Shown here: piece by piece, positions 50,872 to 61,233 of the stretch
Position numbering within the stretch: the stretch's first letter is position 1
Layout of the letters: every line of letters begins with the position of its first letter
Origin: Azadirachta indica
Taxonomy: Eukaryota; Streptophyta; Magnoliopsida; Sapindales; Meliaceae
Length of the DNA stretch: 64,000 nucleotides
Assembly: GCA_022749755.1 (NCBI GenBank)
Contig: CM040453.1
Coordinates: forward strand, 1,634,102-1,698,101
Reading direction: 5' to 3'
The notes under the pieces: generated by a model
What the model was told of the DNA's origin: nothing
Seen by the model: only the letters and a program-made list of their open reading frames with translations
The model's database searches: none
Position numbers and translations under genes: made by a program

Positions 50872-52143
50872 GTAAATTTATTTTTCATTAACTTTTCTTT
50901 CTTTCTTTCGGATTTATCTTTTCTGTTTATTATTGATGGTTCTTGCTGTTTTTTTTTTTTTTTGTTTCCGCTCTGATTGGCTCATTTAAACCCTCGTTGG
51001 GATTTTCCAGCGCTTTCTTGTGCTAGATATTTTAGGGCTTGTAGGTTTCTGCTTTCAGCCCTTGGTTTTGGTGATCCTCATGCAGTGCGTGTTATTGCGT
51101 TTGGTTCTGTTGATTACGATGTGGGAATAATTGAATCTGTCGTGTAATGCAATCATTGGCTAAGTTCCAAAATGACTGATTAGCTGTAATTGGAAATATT
51201 TGTTCTCAAACGAAATTGGGGCTTCTGGTGTTGCAAATCACTCTAGATAATATGGAATTTGGGTGCCTTTGACAGGCTAGGAAAAGTTTTTTTGGCATGC
51301 TAGAATTGGGATTCTTTGTAATGTTGTTTTAGATAGAAAAGTTGGTAAAACAATTGTATGATTGTGTGTTTGGACTTTGGCATCCCTCAAAGGCTGTCAG
51401 ATTGTCAAAAGTGCTTTTCTATCTATTTGGAATAGAATAAATTGTTATTTGAGATCGAAAAAGTAATCTGACAGTTTTAGCCAATAACCTCATAGATGCT
51501 TCAGAAATACCTCAATGCCTCAAGTAAGAAAAGACATGATGTTGTTATTTAAAGAACTTTGAAAGTTGTTTTTCTAATAAAAAAGAACTTATACTTCAAG
51601 TGCCTTTACTCTATAAAGCATTTATTACAAAAGCATTCCATAATGCACATTTAGTTTCTGTTTATGTTCTGAACCTTTTCAACATTATTGAGATGTGGTT
51701 TATGATTGAAAAACAATTTCAAGGATGAGCTATGGCTTTTGGTGGTAGGCTACTGTTATGATCCTTTCTCTTTGTCGTCACCATAAGTAAGAATTTATCA
51801 TTTGGTTGAACATACTTTCGTGATTATATAATGATGAGACATTTAGCTTCACATTCTTTAGGTTCTGATTTTGCAAATATATTGCAACTCCTCTTTGGCT
51901 TCCAATTTGCTAATATTTGTCTTGTTATAATCTTCATAATTATTGTAGTTGGTTTGTTGAAAAGATCTTGGCAACAATTTTATGGGATAATGCATCCCTA
52001 AGCAAGTTCATGGCGACAATTTTATTTATTACATTATGAAACACACATTTGGACATTTGATATCTTATCCTATTGTTTTATTTATTTATTTATTTATTTA
52101 AAGAGAGAAGAATTCATATAAAATAGCCATCTTAATTTTATAG
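50872..52143 (+). other. Intron in the INH3 5' leader
   Basis: A pyrimidine-rich leader ends CCAG before a GTAAAT donor at 50872. An acceptor TTTTATAG ends at 52143, 23 bases before the start codon. The inferred intron is 1.27 kb and holds a (TTTA)n run at 52077-52100. Long leader introns are common in plant housekeeping genes and often enhance expression. Confidence 0.6.
52077..52100. repeat. (TTTA)n microsatellite
   Basis: Six TTTA units about 45 bases upstream of the inferred INH3 leader-intron acceptor. Confidence 0.85.
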
Positions 52144-52166
52144 GTGGGAAAGAAAATTGACTGATC

Positions 52167-52484
52167 ATGAGTGCAACCATCACAAGAGCTTCCTCTTCCA
52201 CCACCAACACCATAACATTAGAAGAGCCAAGCAGCGGCCAAGCTCAAACTCTGGTACTGCGGCTGAATCCAAGGAAGAAGAAGAAGGTGACATGGAAAGA
52301 GGGAACTGTAGACAATGAATTCATGGGAAAGAAGAGTTCCAAGAAGTGCTGCATCTTTCATAAACAGAAGTCTTTTGATGAGGATACCAGTGATGAAGAC
52401 GAGGATGATAATCATCACCATCATCATCATGATCATCATGACCATAATTGTAAGGATGCTGGTGGAACCTCATCTACAAATTGA
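52167..52484 (+). CDS. INH3: Protein phosphatase 1 inhibitor-3 (PPP1R11/YPI1 family)
   Basis: A 105-residue regulator of type-one protein phosphatase, like Arabidopsis INH3 (At2g31305), a nuclear inhibitor essential in embryos. A Ser/Thr-rich N-terminus leads to [24 protein letters not shown] at 40-43 is the RVxF-type PP1 docking site, and the basic run before it may also serve nuclear import. The conserved block [20 protein letters not shown] carries the Cys pair 61-62 and is followed by an acidic stretch ([11 protein letters not shown]). The C-terminus has a His-rich run ([11 protein letters not shown], 83-93), unusual in composition though not unknown in relatives. The coding region sits in one exon. 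A 5' leader exon upstream is inferred. Confidence 0.9.
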   Translation: MSATITRASSSTTNTITLEEPSSGQAQTLVLRLNPRKKKKVTWKEGTVDNEFMGKKSSKKCCIFHKQKSFDEDTSDEDEDDNHHHHHHDHHDHNCKDAGGTSSTN

Positions 52485-54569
52485 TTGACTGATTAATCCT
52501 GATCCGTGTAAGTGTATAATAACCATTGGATCTTTCTGTTGTGTAAATTTTAGAGGACAATGGAGGATTTGAATATTGATGATGTTCTATTTCTGGTTAT
52601 GCTAACTCTTCTCATTTATTATGATATCTTTTTATATACCTTAAATTCTATAGAATTAGACTTATGTTTTGTATCCAAGTAGCTGAGGATGGAGTTTTGT
52701 AATTTGCGAAGAATAAAAACATTGTGAAGCTTGTTGCTGAATACAATAAATCTACTTTGTGGTATTTAGAAACATTAGGTTGTTGGAAAATGAGAAGAGT
52801 TAACCACATGTATTAGCAGCTGCAGTTGTGACCTTAGCCATATTTGATGTGTAGGAAGAGATTGGATTGAATTGGATTGGATTTGCAGAAACTATAATCC
52901 TGTGTATCTAATTTATGCTATTGTCCCAACTTATCATTTATAATCTTGCATGCTGAGCATGAGAAGAGTATTTGTTGAAAAATCTTGGCAGCAATTGTGA
53001 TTGTGATAGTCTAGAAAACTTTCTCACCATCTTTTTAAAATTTTCTCTCTTGCTTTCTAAGTATTGTGAAGATTAATTGATTTCAAAATAAATGTGTACA
53101 TCCTGGTGAGATTTTACCAAGTTCATGTAGGGAAGAAATGATATGAACGATTACGTTTAAGACTTTTCCTTTGTATTATATTATGGTTTGTGTGATCTCT
53201 TTCTCGGACTCCTTGAGTTCAATCATCAATACAATGAGTTGTAGTGTGAAAACCACTGGCAACCTTCTTCCTTGGCTAGATTATATTATGGTCAAAAATC
53301 TCCAGCTCTACAGCCTAAGGTTGCCTTGATTCTTGAATCCTGTCTGGTCTGAAAGCTGCAGTTCTGTTGTACTAGCGCAGAATTTGAGTTCTTTAAATTC
53401 TTCTTCTGCATGTGCAATTAATGGGCTTGGCGCGTCGTCTACGTGCCCGACAAATTCGCGTGTCCTCATCTCTCTTTCTCGTTACTTTCATATGATTAAT
53501 TAACCGCTGTTTTTTTTTGGTTGCGCGTTTTGTTAATTCTTTCACCGACAGTTAATCCGTAATCTGAGGCACCCCGGCTTTTTCTTGTTCTTTTTTCAAA
53601 ATTTAGAATCAAAATTATAATTTTGCGTAACTTTTTCATTTTTGAAGGTACATGTGAAGTATTTTTGTCGTATAAAAATCATTATATAACAATCGAAATT
53701 TGTTGATGCTTTTTGTCTTGATCACCTATGGCTATGTGCATATATATATATAATACAACAAATCTTGTTTATTCAAAATTTCTGTTATGGTATAAATTAA
53801 AATTTATTGTCAGTTCTTATAAGTATAAAAACTATATTACATTAAAAAAAGAATCTGTCTGCATAAAAAATTGTTTTATTTCTCGTCTTTTCGTGTGAAT
53901 CACGATCCGAGTTGAATGGTGATAGTATGCGACATGTCATTACTTTTAAAAAAGTGTTTTATGCGGTATAAATAAAAATAAATATCACTGTTATAATGAT
54001 TGAAATATGCTGAAATCAATCAATTAAAAATTAAATTAAAAACTGAAATCAATCAGTTAAAAATTAAATTAAAATTTGAAGTATCTCAATCAATAAGAAA
54101 ATTGTAACACTACTGAGAATGATGAATTATTAACTGTAAGCAACTAAGCATGGGCGGTAATGAGCTGGCGCACCATCATACACTTGCCTTTTCTGAGATT
54201 TCCAGGTGGCAATGGCATACAGCTGTATGATACGATACCTCTGTTATACGTCACCGTTTCTGCAATTCAATACTTACGGCGACAAAATACCCCCGATTGA
54301 CCGTTTTATCAACCCTAACGGTCACTTGGATTAGCTAAAAACAAACAAGAAGACAAATAAATCATCGCATTGATTCAGGGCCTAATCCGTCATTTCAACT
54401 CCACCAATGTAATACTCGAGGGCTTCTTCGTCATTGAGCCCTAACGAGAGCAACCCACAGAAACAGAAGAAGAAGAAGAGAAGAACGACAAACGAATCTG
54501 ACACGGTGAGTTGTTTAGTTATTCGCTTTTAAGCTCAGCTGCATTATTCGGACTGTCAACAACTGAGTC
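52485..54569. other. Intergenic between INH3 and NDL
   Basis: This contains INH3 3' sequence and the NDL promoter and leader (about 54400-54569, rich in GAAGAAGAAG). A 33-bp direct duplication lies at 54010-54075. No gene is seen. Confidence 0.5.
54010..54075. repeat. Direct duplication of a 33-bp unit
   Basis: CTGAAATCAATCAATTAAAA (54010 onward) is repeated from 54043 with a single A-to-G change in the first 20 bases. Both copies continue into ATTAAATTAAAA. The copies are adjacent and nearly identical, which suggests a recent slippage event. Confidence 0.9.
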
Positions 54570-57500
54570 ATGGGCGAGTCGAGTGACTCGGTCTCCATCG
54601 ATATTGACGTGGTTCCTTTGGGAGGAAAGGTGACGAGCTGAACTGTGAGGACAGTGCCAGTTTCTTTTTTGGTATTTTGCTTACATGTAGTGTAATGCGT
54701 GTGTTCGCAGGAATGTGTGGTGAAAACTAGCAGAGGTTCAGTGAATGTGTTTGTGTGTGGTGATCAAGAGAAGCCTGCTTTGATAACATACCCAGATGTT
54801 GCCCTCAACTGTATGCTTCTTTTCTTCTTTTCTTTTTTTTTTTTTTTTGTTTGTGGGTTAGAAATTTCGGATATAATTTGATTGCATTGCTATATTTTAA
54901 TCTCACTTCATTGAATTTTTCGAATAGTTTACAAAACGGTTAATTTTGATTTGATTTAAATGTTTTGGTAATGATTTTTGGTTGGCTCAACTAGTTGGAA
55001 ATTGCTTGAGTTTCTGGTTGTTCTGGCATTCATTTGCGTTTTAAGAGTTTGATGGGTTTCGAGCTCCAGCTTAAAATTATGAAATGAATGTAAGTTTTGT
55101 TTTCTTGGGTTTTACAGACTCGTTTTGCTTCCAAGGTCTCTTCTTTTGTCCAGACGCAGCTTCTTTGTTGCTTCATAACTTCTGCATTTATCACATTGAC
55201 GCCCCGGGGCATGAGGTCAGTATTAGAATTGGACTTCTTTCAAGATAGTTGTGTATTAGGTGTCTAGTTACTCCTTAGTTTGAGTGATATTAATAAAGTC
55301 TTTCTTCACCATTTGTTTAAGAGCTCCTGCAGTTGGGAGCTGATGAGATTTCTTCAGATTTTCCACTCCTTAATGTGGATGACTTAGCAGAGCAAGTTGC
55401 CGAGGTGCTTGATTTTTTTGGGTATGTAAATGCTTGTCCTTTTACTTGCCTTCTTATTTCTTGTAAGGGGATTGAAACTGAATACTAAGTTTCAATTTTC
55501 TATCTATCAACAGTTTCATAACTTCTGGGAAATTTAATATGAAGTTAGTATTTTATCAAGCTGTATATTTTGCCCGTTCTCTATTCTATTTTAATTCTGG
55601 ATTTTGTTGCCACTTGACTGCAAATTCCCTTGTAGCTTCAACTCCAAAATTCTTATGAGTGCTTTCTGGTTAAAATTTGGATACTAGTTATTGTAATGAT
55701 TCTGTGCTATGAGTTGAGTGCGTCACTGATTGTGATTGGCCCATGTATCTGAAGCAGGCTGAAAAAAGTACTGTGCTTGGGAGTGACTGCTGGTGCTTAC
55801 ATCCTTACACTCTTTGCGGTAAGGTCACGAAAGTTGTTGACACTTTCTTTATTCTAAAATTGAGCTTCTGTTATGGGATTCATGAATTTTACCTCCTGGC
55901 AGATGAAATATAAAGAGCGGGTGCTTGGGCTAATTCTCGTTTCCCCTATTTGCAAAGCACCTTCTTGGACAGAATGGCTTTACAACAAGGTACTGATCTA
56001 TACATCATTTAAATCAATATTTGTGAATGAGAATTGGTAATGGGCTTCATTCACATCAGTTGGTAAAAATATAATTGCTGAGGTGTGAAATTATAACTGG
56101 ATATGAGATGGCAAATTCAAAAAAACTAAATTGTGATGTGGTTATGGTAAGGAATTAGCCTGTATGTGCATGCATGATAGCAAAATGCATCATTCATGGC
56201 AGGTTTTGCCAAGACCAAGAACCCTCGTTATTCCAGAAAAAGTAAGTTAGCATGATAACATTTTGTGGAATTATAAATTTTCTAGAGATCTTCTTTCAGG
56301 TGTTAATGAACTTGTTATACTTCTACGGTATGTGTGGAGTGTTGAAGGAATGTCTTCTCCAGCGTTACTTTAGTAAGGTACTCTATATTCCCTGCCTTAT
56401 TTCTGGGGTTGTATCTGATGTTGTAATGTATAATAACCGTCAAGTTCTTCTGATAGGAATTTAGGAGTGGTGAACATGGTGCAGAGCCGGACATTATTCA
56501 AGCTTGTCGAAGGGTAAGTAAAATCTTTGTTAATTAAATGTAATACTTCAGCTCTATTTATTTCTATTGTACGTTAAGACGCATACAAATTGAACTGCTT
56601 TTCTTTATGCAATTTCAGGTGCTGGATCAAGGGCAAAGTTTGAATGTCATGCGCTTTCTGAAAGCAATTAATGAGTAAGTTTCTCTCACTCTTTTATGTG
56701 TCTGTTTCTAAAGATTGGTGCTTCAAATGATGAAGGCTCAAACTGTCATAATAACAAGTTATTCTAGTTTCTTCCCCGGCTCTTAACAGTTTTAACAAGG
56801 ATCTGCATTTGCCATTTTTGAAACTAATTACATTATTCACATCATATGAAGTAGCTGATCTGGCCTGTTTGAGGTTTGATAGTAGGCTAGACTTATGGTT
56901 TTGCCTCTCCAAATCTTTCTTATGTCTGTTTTAGGGGTATTTATAAAGGTGGATGAAGGTGCATAAGTTGCAACAATGCTGCCATAAATTGATTACTTAG
57001 TTTATTGACAGGAGGCATGACCTTACAGAAGGCTTGAAGAAGTTGCAGTGTAAAACACTTATTTTTGTGGGTGAAAGTAGTCCATTCCGTACTGAATCTC
57101 TGTATATGAGTGCCACAATGGGTAGAAAAAGCTGTGCTCTCGTTGAGGTAGATTGTTTTTCAAATTGTTGAATAATTCTAGTTTATGTTATTGATTCTAG
57201 AAGTAACTTTTCCTTTTAAGCTTAATCCTATGATCACAATTCTTGAACTAATTATCTAAATGGCTTGAGATTTCAATAATTCACAGATGTTGTCTCATAA
57301 AAGGATAATAATGTATAGATTCTTGTATCTATTCCAAAATTAGGCACAAAACTGAATTATCTTCCACTTGATTGGCACCCAAATTAAAATGCGACATCTT
57401 ACTGCTTGTGTTGTATAATTCCATGCTTCTCAGAGAAACAAAAGCGAACGCAATGATGTTGAACTCATTTTGCATTACATGGTAAAAACAAAGAAATAAA

Positions 57501-57946
57501 TGGTGAGAAATTGCATGTCGTTTTAGAGTTATCTCTATTTGCATGTACTTGTATATATTATGCTTACGTATCTGTAAGTAGGGCAACTAAGATTTGCTGG
57601 TTCAGTAGCAAATTTTCCAGCAAATTTTGTATTAATGGCACATTCTTACTTCAAAAGAGCGCATGCTGGATTTCAACTGAGCAAAAAATGTATTTTGGGT
57701 ACTTGACAGGTTCAGGCATGTGGCTCGTTGGTAACAGAGGAGTACCCATTAGCCATGCTAATTCCAATTGAGTTCTTCCTAATGGGGTTTGGTTATTATA
57801 GACAACAGAACTTTCCTTCTTCAAGCAACGGCTCAAATCCTACCAGCCCCTCAAGCCACTTGTGCATAGCACCAGAACTTCTCTCCCCTGAAAGTCTTGG
57901 GATCAAGCTAAAACCTATCAGAACTCGTGCCGACATCAAAATTTGA
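54570..57946 (+). CDS. NDL: NDL protein (N-MYC downregulated-like, Ndr family)
   Basis: Eleven in-phase exons encode 352 residues: 54570..54629, 54711..54810, 55118..55215, 55333..55421, 55758..55818, 55903..55989, 56300..56377, 56457..56513, 56619..56674, 57012..57147 and 57710..57946. The product is an Ndr-family alpha/beta-hydrolase-fold protein. Arabidopsis NDL1-3 bind the G-protein beta subunit AGB1 and influence auxin transport and root branching. Landmarks are [75 protein letters not shown] and [16 protein letters not shown]. The nucleophile-elbow region reads [11 protein letters not shown], without the usual GxSxG serine, so it is probably not a hydrolase, as for the whole family. Intron 6 contains a possible 39-base decoy exon. 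Confidence 0.93.
56203..56241 (+). other. Possible cryptic 39-nt exon in NDL intron 6
   Basis: The segment follows GGCAG and precedes a perfect GTAAGT donor. It is 39 bases long, has no stop, and would insert [13 protein letters not shown] in frame between exons 6 and 7. Against it, the intron left before exon 7 would be only 58 bases, very short for plants, and I know no NDL protein with this insert. It is probably a decoy or a rare isoform. Confidence 0.3.
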
Positions 57947-58938
57947 CCCTGAAAAAAGTATCTGTCTCACAGAATGAGTTTATTTAACTGTTACTTCTCT
58001 CCAATGTGGGCTCGATCTCAGCTTCGCAACATTGAATCACAGCCATGACGAGTTTATAATGTTTTAAAGGATAGAAAATTCTTTCATTATGTTGGTGGGG
58101 GTTCTCTTGGTTTAGTTGATAGATGTATTCTTTCCGAAGGAGAGACTAGTGGAAATTAATGCTATCTTTGAGTGTAGATAAGTTATAGTATATATGTCTT
58201 AGTTGGAAGTAGGTGTATTCTTTAGAGGGGGAGGATTCTTTTTCTGTATCCAATATATAAATTGTTCACGTCACCACTTTGTAACATTGATTTTTGCCGT
58301 AGCTTAGTGAGCTGTGACCAAGAAGTTGACATTTTTTCCTTGTTTCAAGTGTTTAATAATAACCAAGGGTTTAGGCACGTATCTGATGCTTTTATGGATG
58401 CATACGATTTTAACCATTCCCAGTTTTGAATTTGCTGGTTTCTTGGTTATATGGGTTCAATTCACATTGCATTGATCTAAACATAAAAGAAATTGTGTGT
58501 TTGAACCATATATTATCATTAATATGAACGTGTAACAAAACGTTTTTTATAGTGTGAACGTACGACAGAAAATTTTTGCCTACTCAGGAATCCAAATTCG
58601 CTTATAAAATTTATCAAGAAAAAAATATCATATTATTAAATCAATGAATGAATACATGTAGCGTGGATTGAGATTCTAGTATTGAGCTTACAAGGAAAAG
58701 TTACTTCTAGGATCAACAACATAGAGGATTATTGTTCAACAATCTAAATTTCCCTACCCATAGCATGAATAAAAACAGAGCATGTATTTGTTATCTCCTC
58801 CTGGCAATATATTTATTTTGCAAATAACTGTGTTTAAATTTACTGTTTTGTTCTTGTTTAACATCGTGTCTATTGAATTCTTTTTTGAGGCCACATATAA
58901 GTTTGGTGTATGTATGTATATCTTTTTGATTATTTTTA

Positions 58939-58981
<43 letters not shown>

Positions 58982-59553
58982 CACACACACATATATAAAC
59001 AACGAAACGCGAGAACCAAAATGCATGTTATTCCAACTCCTCAAACAGTAGCTTATACGATTAATTGAATCATGATCTTCTAGTAGCTAGCACTACCCAT
59101 TGAGATATCTGATTCAATCCGAAAGGCCAAAGCTACCATTCTCGAATTTATCTATAATATATATAATATATAAATTTAAGAAAATCAGTAAGCCATGCAC
59201 GTTTACTGAACATAATATAAAAAGTTAAATTGACAAATTCTGAACAATTGCATAGCTAACAAGATGAATTTTTTGTCCTATATGATTAAACTAATAAAAC
59301 TTTTGTGGAATTGATAACAAAAAATTCTTAACTAGTTTCGCTAGAATTAAGATAAATTTAGGGGACAAATTAATGCATATATGTACCAGTACTAGTGTGC
59401 ATGTATCATTGATTCAAAGAAATTAATTACAATCGATCGTACAAAATTCCAATGACAATTGATCAATACATAACAATAACAGATTATGAAAATTAAATTG
59501 CTGAAGTTGTGTTGTTGCTCATGACAAGTGTTCTGAGCATCCGAAATCGAATA
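57947..59553. other. Intergenic, convergent NDL and PB1-gene 3' ends
   Basis: This contains the two 3' untranslated regions and an (AT)n(AC)n microsatellite at 58944-58990. The frames around 58754-59051 are produced by that repeat and are not genes. Confidence 0.55.
58944..58990. repeat. Compound (AT)n(AC)n microsatellite
   Basis: About 16 AT units pass into AC units. Confidence 0.9.
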
Positions 59554-60114
59554 TCAGCACAAGTACAAGGTGGTTGCGTAAAATCCGAAATCCCATCCGA
59601 GGTTTCTTACGAAGCGAGGAACACAATAAAATGACCTGAGAGGATTAATTATTGCTTGCATTTGGCGGGGACAGCGGTAGATTTTGCCGGAGACAGCTGG
59701 GGTTGGCGTAGGAGGAGTACGAGAACGGAAGCGATGACGATCAGCGGCTTTGAAACACGGCTGTTGGGTTGAGGCAACTTGCTTGACCGATGCGAGAGGT
59801 GTTAAAATCGCTCTGATCGTCTTGGAAGTAGACGACGCAGCACGATCATATTCTTGGAGCAGATTAGACAACTCTTCGTCGGACTTGATCGAAATCAGGG
59901 TCTCCAAATCTCCGTTTGGCAACTGACACCTCAACGTCACCGAATATCCACAGAACTCTGTCAGTTTCACCATAAGCTCAGCAAAAGATGTACGACGATC
60001 GACGGAGAAGACTCTGGTGACGCCGCCAATGTAACGAAGCTTGCCATCGGTTGATCGAGGAAGAATCTTGCCTCCGTGGCCATAACTACACAGAAACTTC
60101 AAAGTTCCAACCAT
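59554..60114 (-). CDS. PB1-domain protein (octicosapeptide/Phox/Bem1p), 186 aa
   Basis: An intronless gene for a small PB1-domain protein. The domain spans about residues 5-92: LKFLCSYGHGGKILPRSTDG carries the basic-cluster lysine K16, RYIGGVTRVFSVDRRTSFAE follows, and the acidic OPCA-like part runs through LPNGDLETLISIKSDEELSN. PB1 domains pair head to tail with other PB1 proteins. The closest types I recall are short Arabidopsis PB1 proteins such as At5g63130 and At3g48240, of unknown role. The C-terminal half is basic and low in complexity (RHRFRSRTPPTPTPAVSGK), with no second domain. A G-box lies at 60455-60460, about 340 bases upstream of the start. Confidence 0.88.
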   Translation of the reverse strand: MVGTLKFLCSYGHGGKILPRSTDGKLRYIGGVTRVFSVDRRTSFAELMVKLTEFCGYSVTLRCQLPNGDLETLISIKSDEELSNLLQEYDRAASSTSKTIRAILTPLASVKQVASTQQPCFKAADRHRFRSRTPPTPTPAVSGKIYRCPRQMQAIINPLRSFYCVPRFVRNLGWDFGFYATTLYLC

Positions 60115-61233
60115 GTTTCTTGATTGAGTATTTTCTGAAGCTAGTGTTCGTACGTAAAAACAAAAAGTGTTAGGGGGGTTTGGGAGAGGAAGAATTGATG
60201 AAGACTAAGAGGAGGGGGAGTAACGTTAATTATTTGCCTCCTTATCTTAGGCGCGTAAAAATATGTTACGAAGAGATTCAATTTTCTTGATACTGAAACT
60301 CTACGTACCTACACCAGGTGTGTGCCACTGCCACGTAAATAAAAATCCTAGTCAACAAACACGATTTGTCAACTCTTATGTAGGTGTGAGGGACATGCAT
60401 GTGATCTCTTCCCTACAAATCCCAAGAAGGTAAAACCTCCACTACCCATTCTTCCACGTGGCCACTTTCAATTAGCTAAGTATGTGAATGCCACCTATGC
60501 AGTATTAGTCGCGTTTTACATTTAATATCCGCCCATACGAAAGGTTATTGCCTTTAAACTTGCTTTCTCAAAAATATTGCAGATGAAAATTTTAAAAATA
60601 TATCAAAACCGCATTGAAGTAGGGTGTGAATTCGAACCAAACCATTTTATTAATAATTTTTAACTTAATTGAATTTTGCATAATAAACTCTTTTATTAAA
60701 AGGTTTTTGTATTTCATGTTCATAGATAATTTTATGCATGGTTAAAATTTAAATTTTTTACATAATAATAACAATCTATTCTAATCAAAATTTTTACTTG
60801 AAACTAACTTAGTAGAAATTTTGAATATATATATATCTATAAATTTATTTTAATAAAAATATAATTATATATACTTTTATTTTTTAAAAATAATTAAAAT
60901 CATAAGAAATTTTAATGTAAGATTTTTTACAATAATATTGAGACATAATCTCTTGAAATAGCCTCTCAATTTTTAAAAGGATCAAACTGCCCCTCGCATT
61001 TCTAGGACAGAAATATTAAGGTTTTAAAGTCATATTTTTTAATAGAATTGGGCCAAGTTGGGCCGTTGGGCCCCGCGTGTGTTGACCGAGCCACGAAAAA
61101 CAAAAACAATTCTCTCTTTTCCCGCCTTCCCGCCTCTGAATCAAACGCTTTAGCTCGGAGACAAAAGTCGGAAGCCGTAAGTTTCAGAGGCAGCCTATGC
61201 AGAGGAGCGACGGTGAGGACTTAGTAGCTTGAA
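60115..61233. other. Divergent promoter region of the PB1 and TCX genes
   Basis: The left side serves the PB1 gene, with ACGT-core elements including CACGTG at 60455-60460. The right side serves TCX, with site II and E2F-like motifs listed separately. Between them, 60560-60980 is AT-rich with no gene. Confidence 0.5.
61049..61134 (+). promoter_or_regulatory. Triple site II and two E2F-like sites before the TCX gene
   Basis: TGGGCC occurs three times in 24 bases (61049-61054, 61059-61064 and 61067-61072). Then TTTTCCCGCC (61117-61126) and TTCCCGCC (61127-61134) lie side by side, 100-117 bases before the start codon. TTTCCCGC matches the plant E2F consensus TTTSSCGC. The combination is typical of proliferation-linked genes. 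Use by E2F is inferred from motif only. Confidence 0.55.

Noticed and set aside
58754..59051. Frames on both strands around 58900
   Set aside because: They are made by the (AT)n(AC)n repeat.
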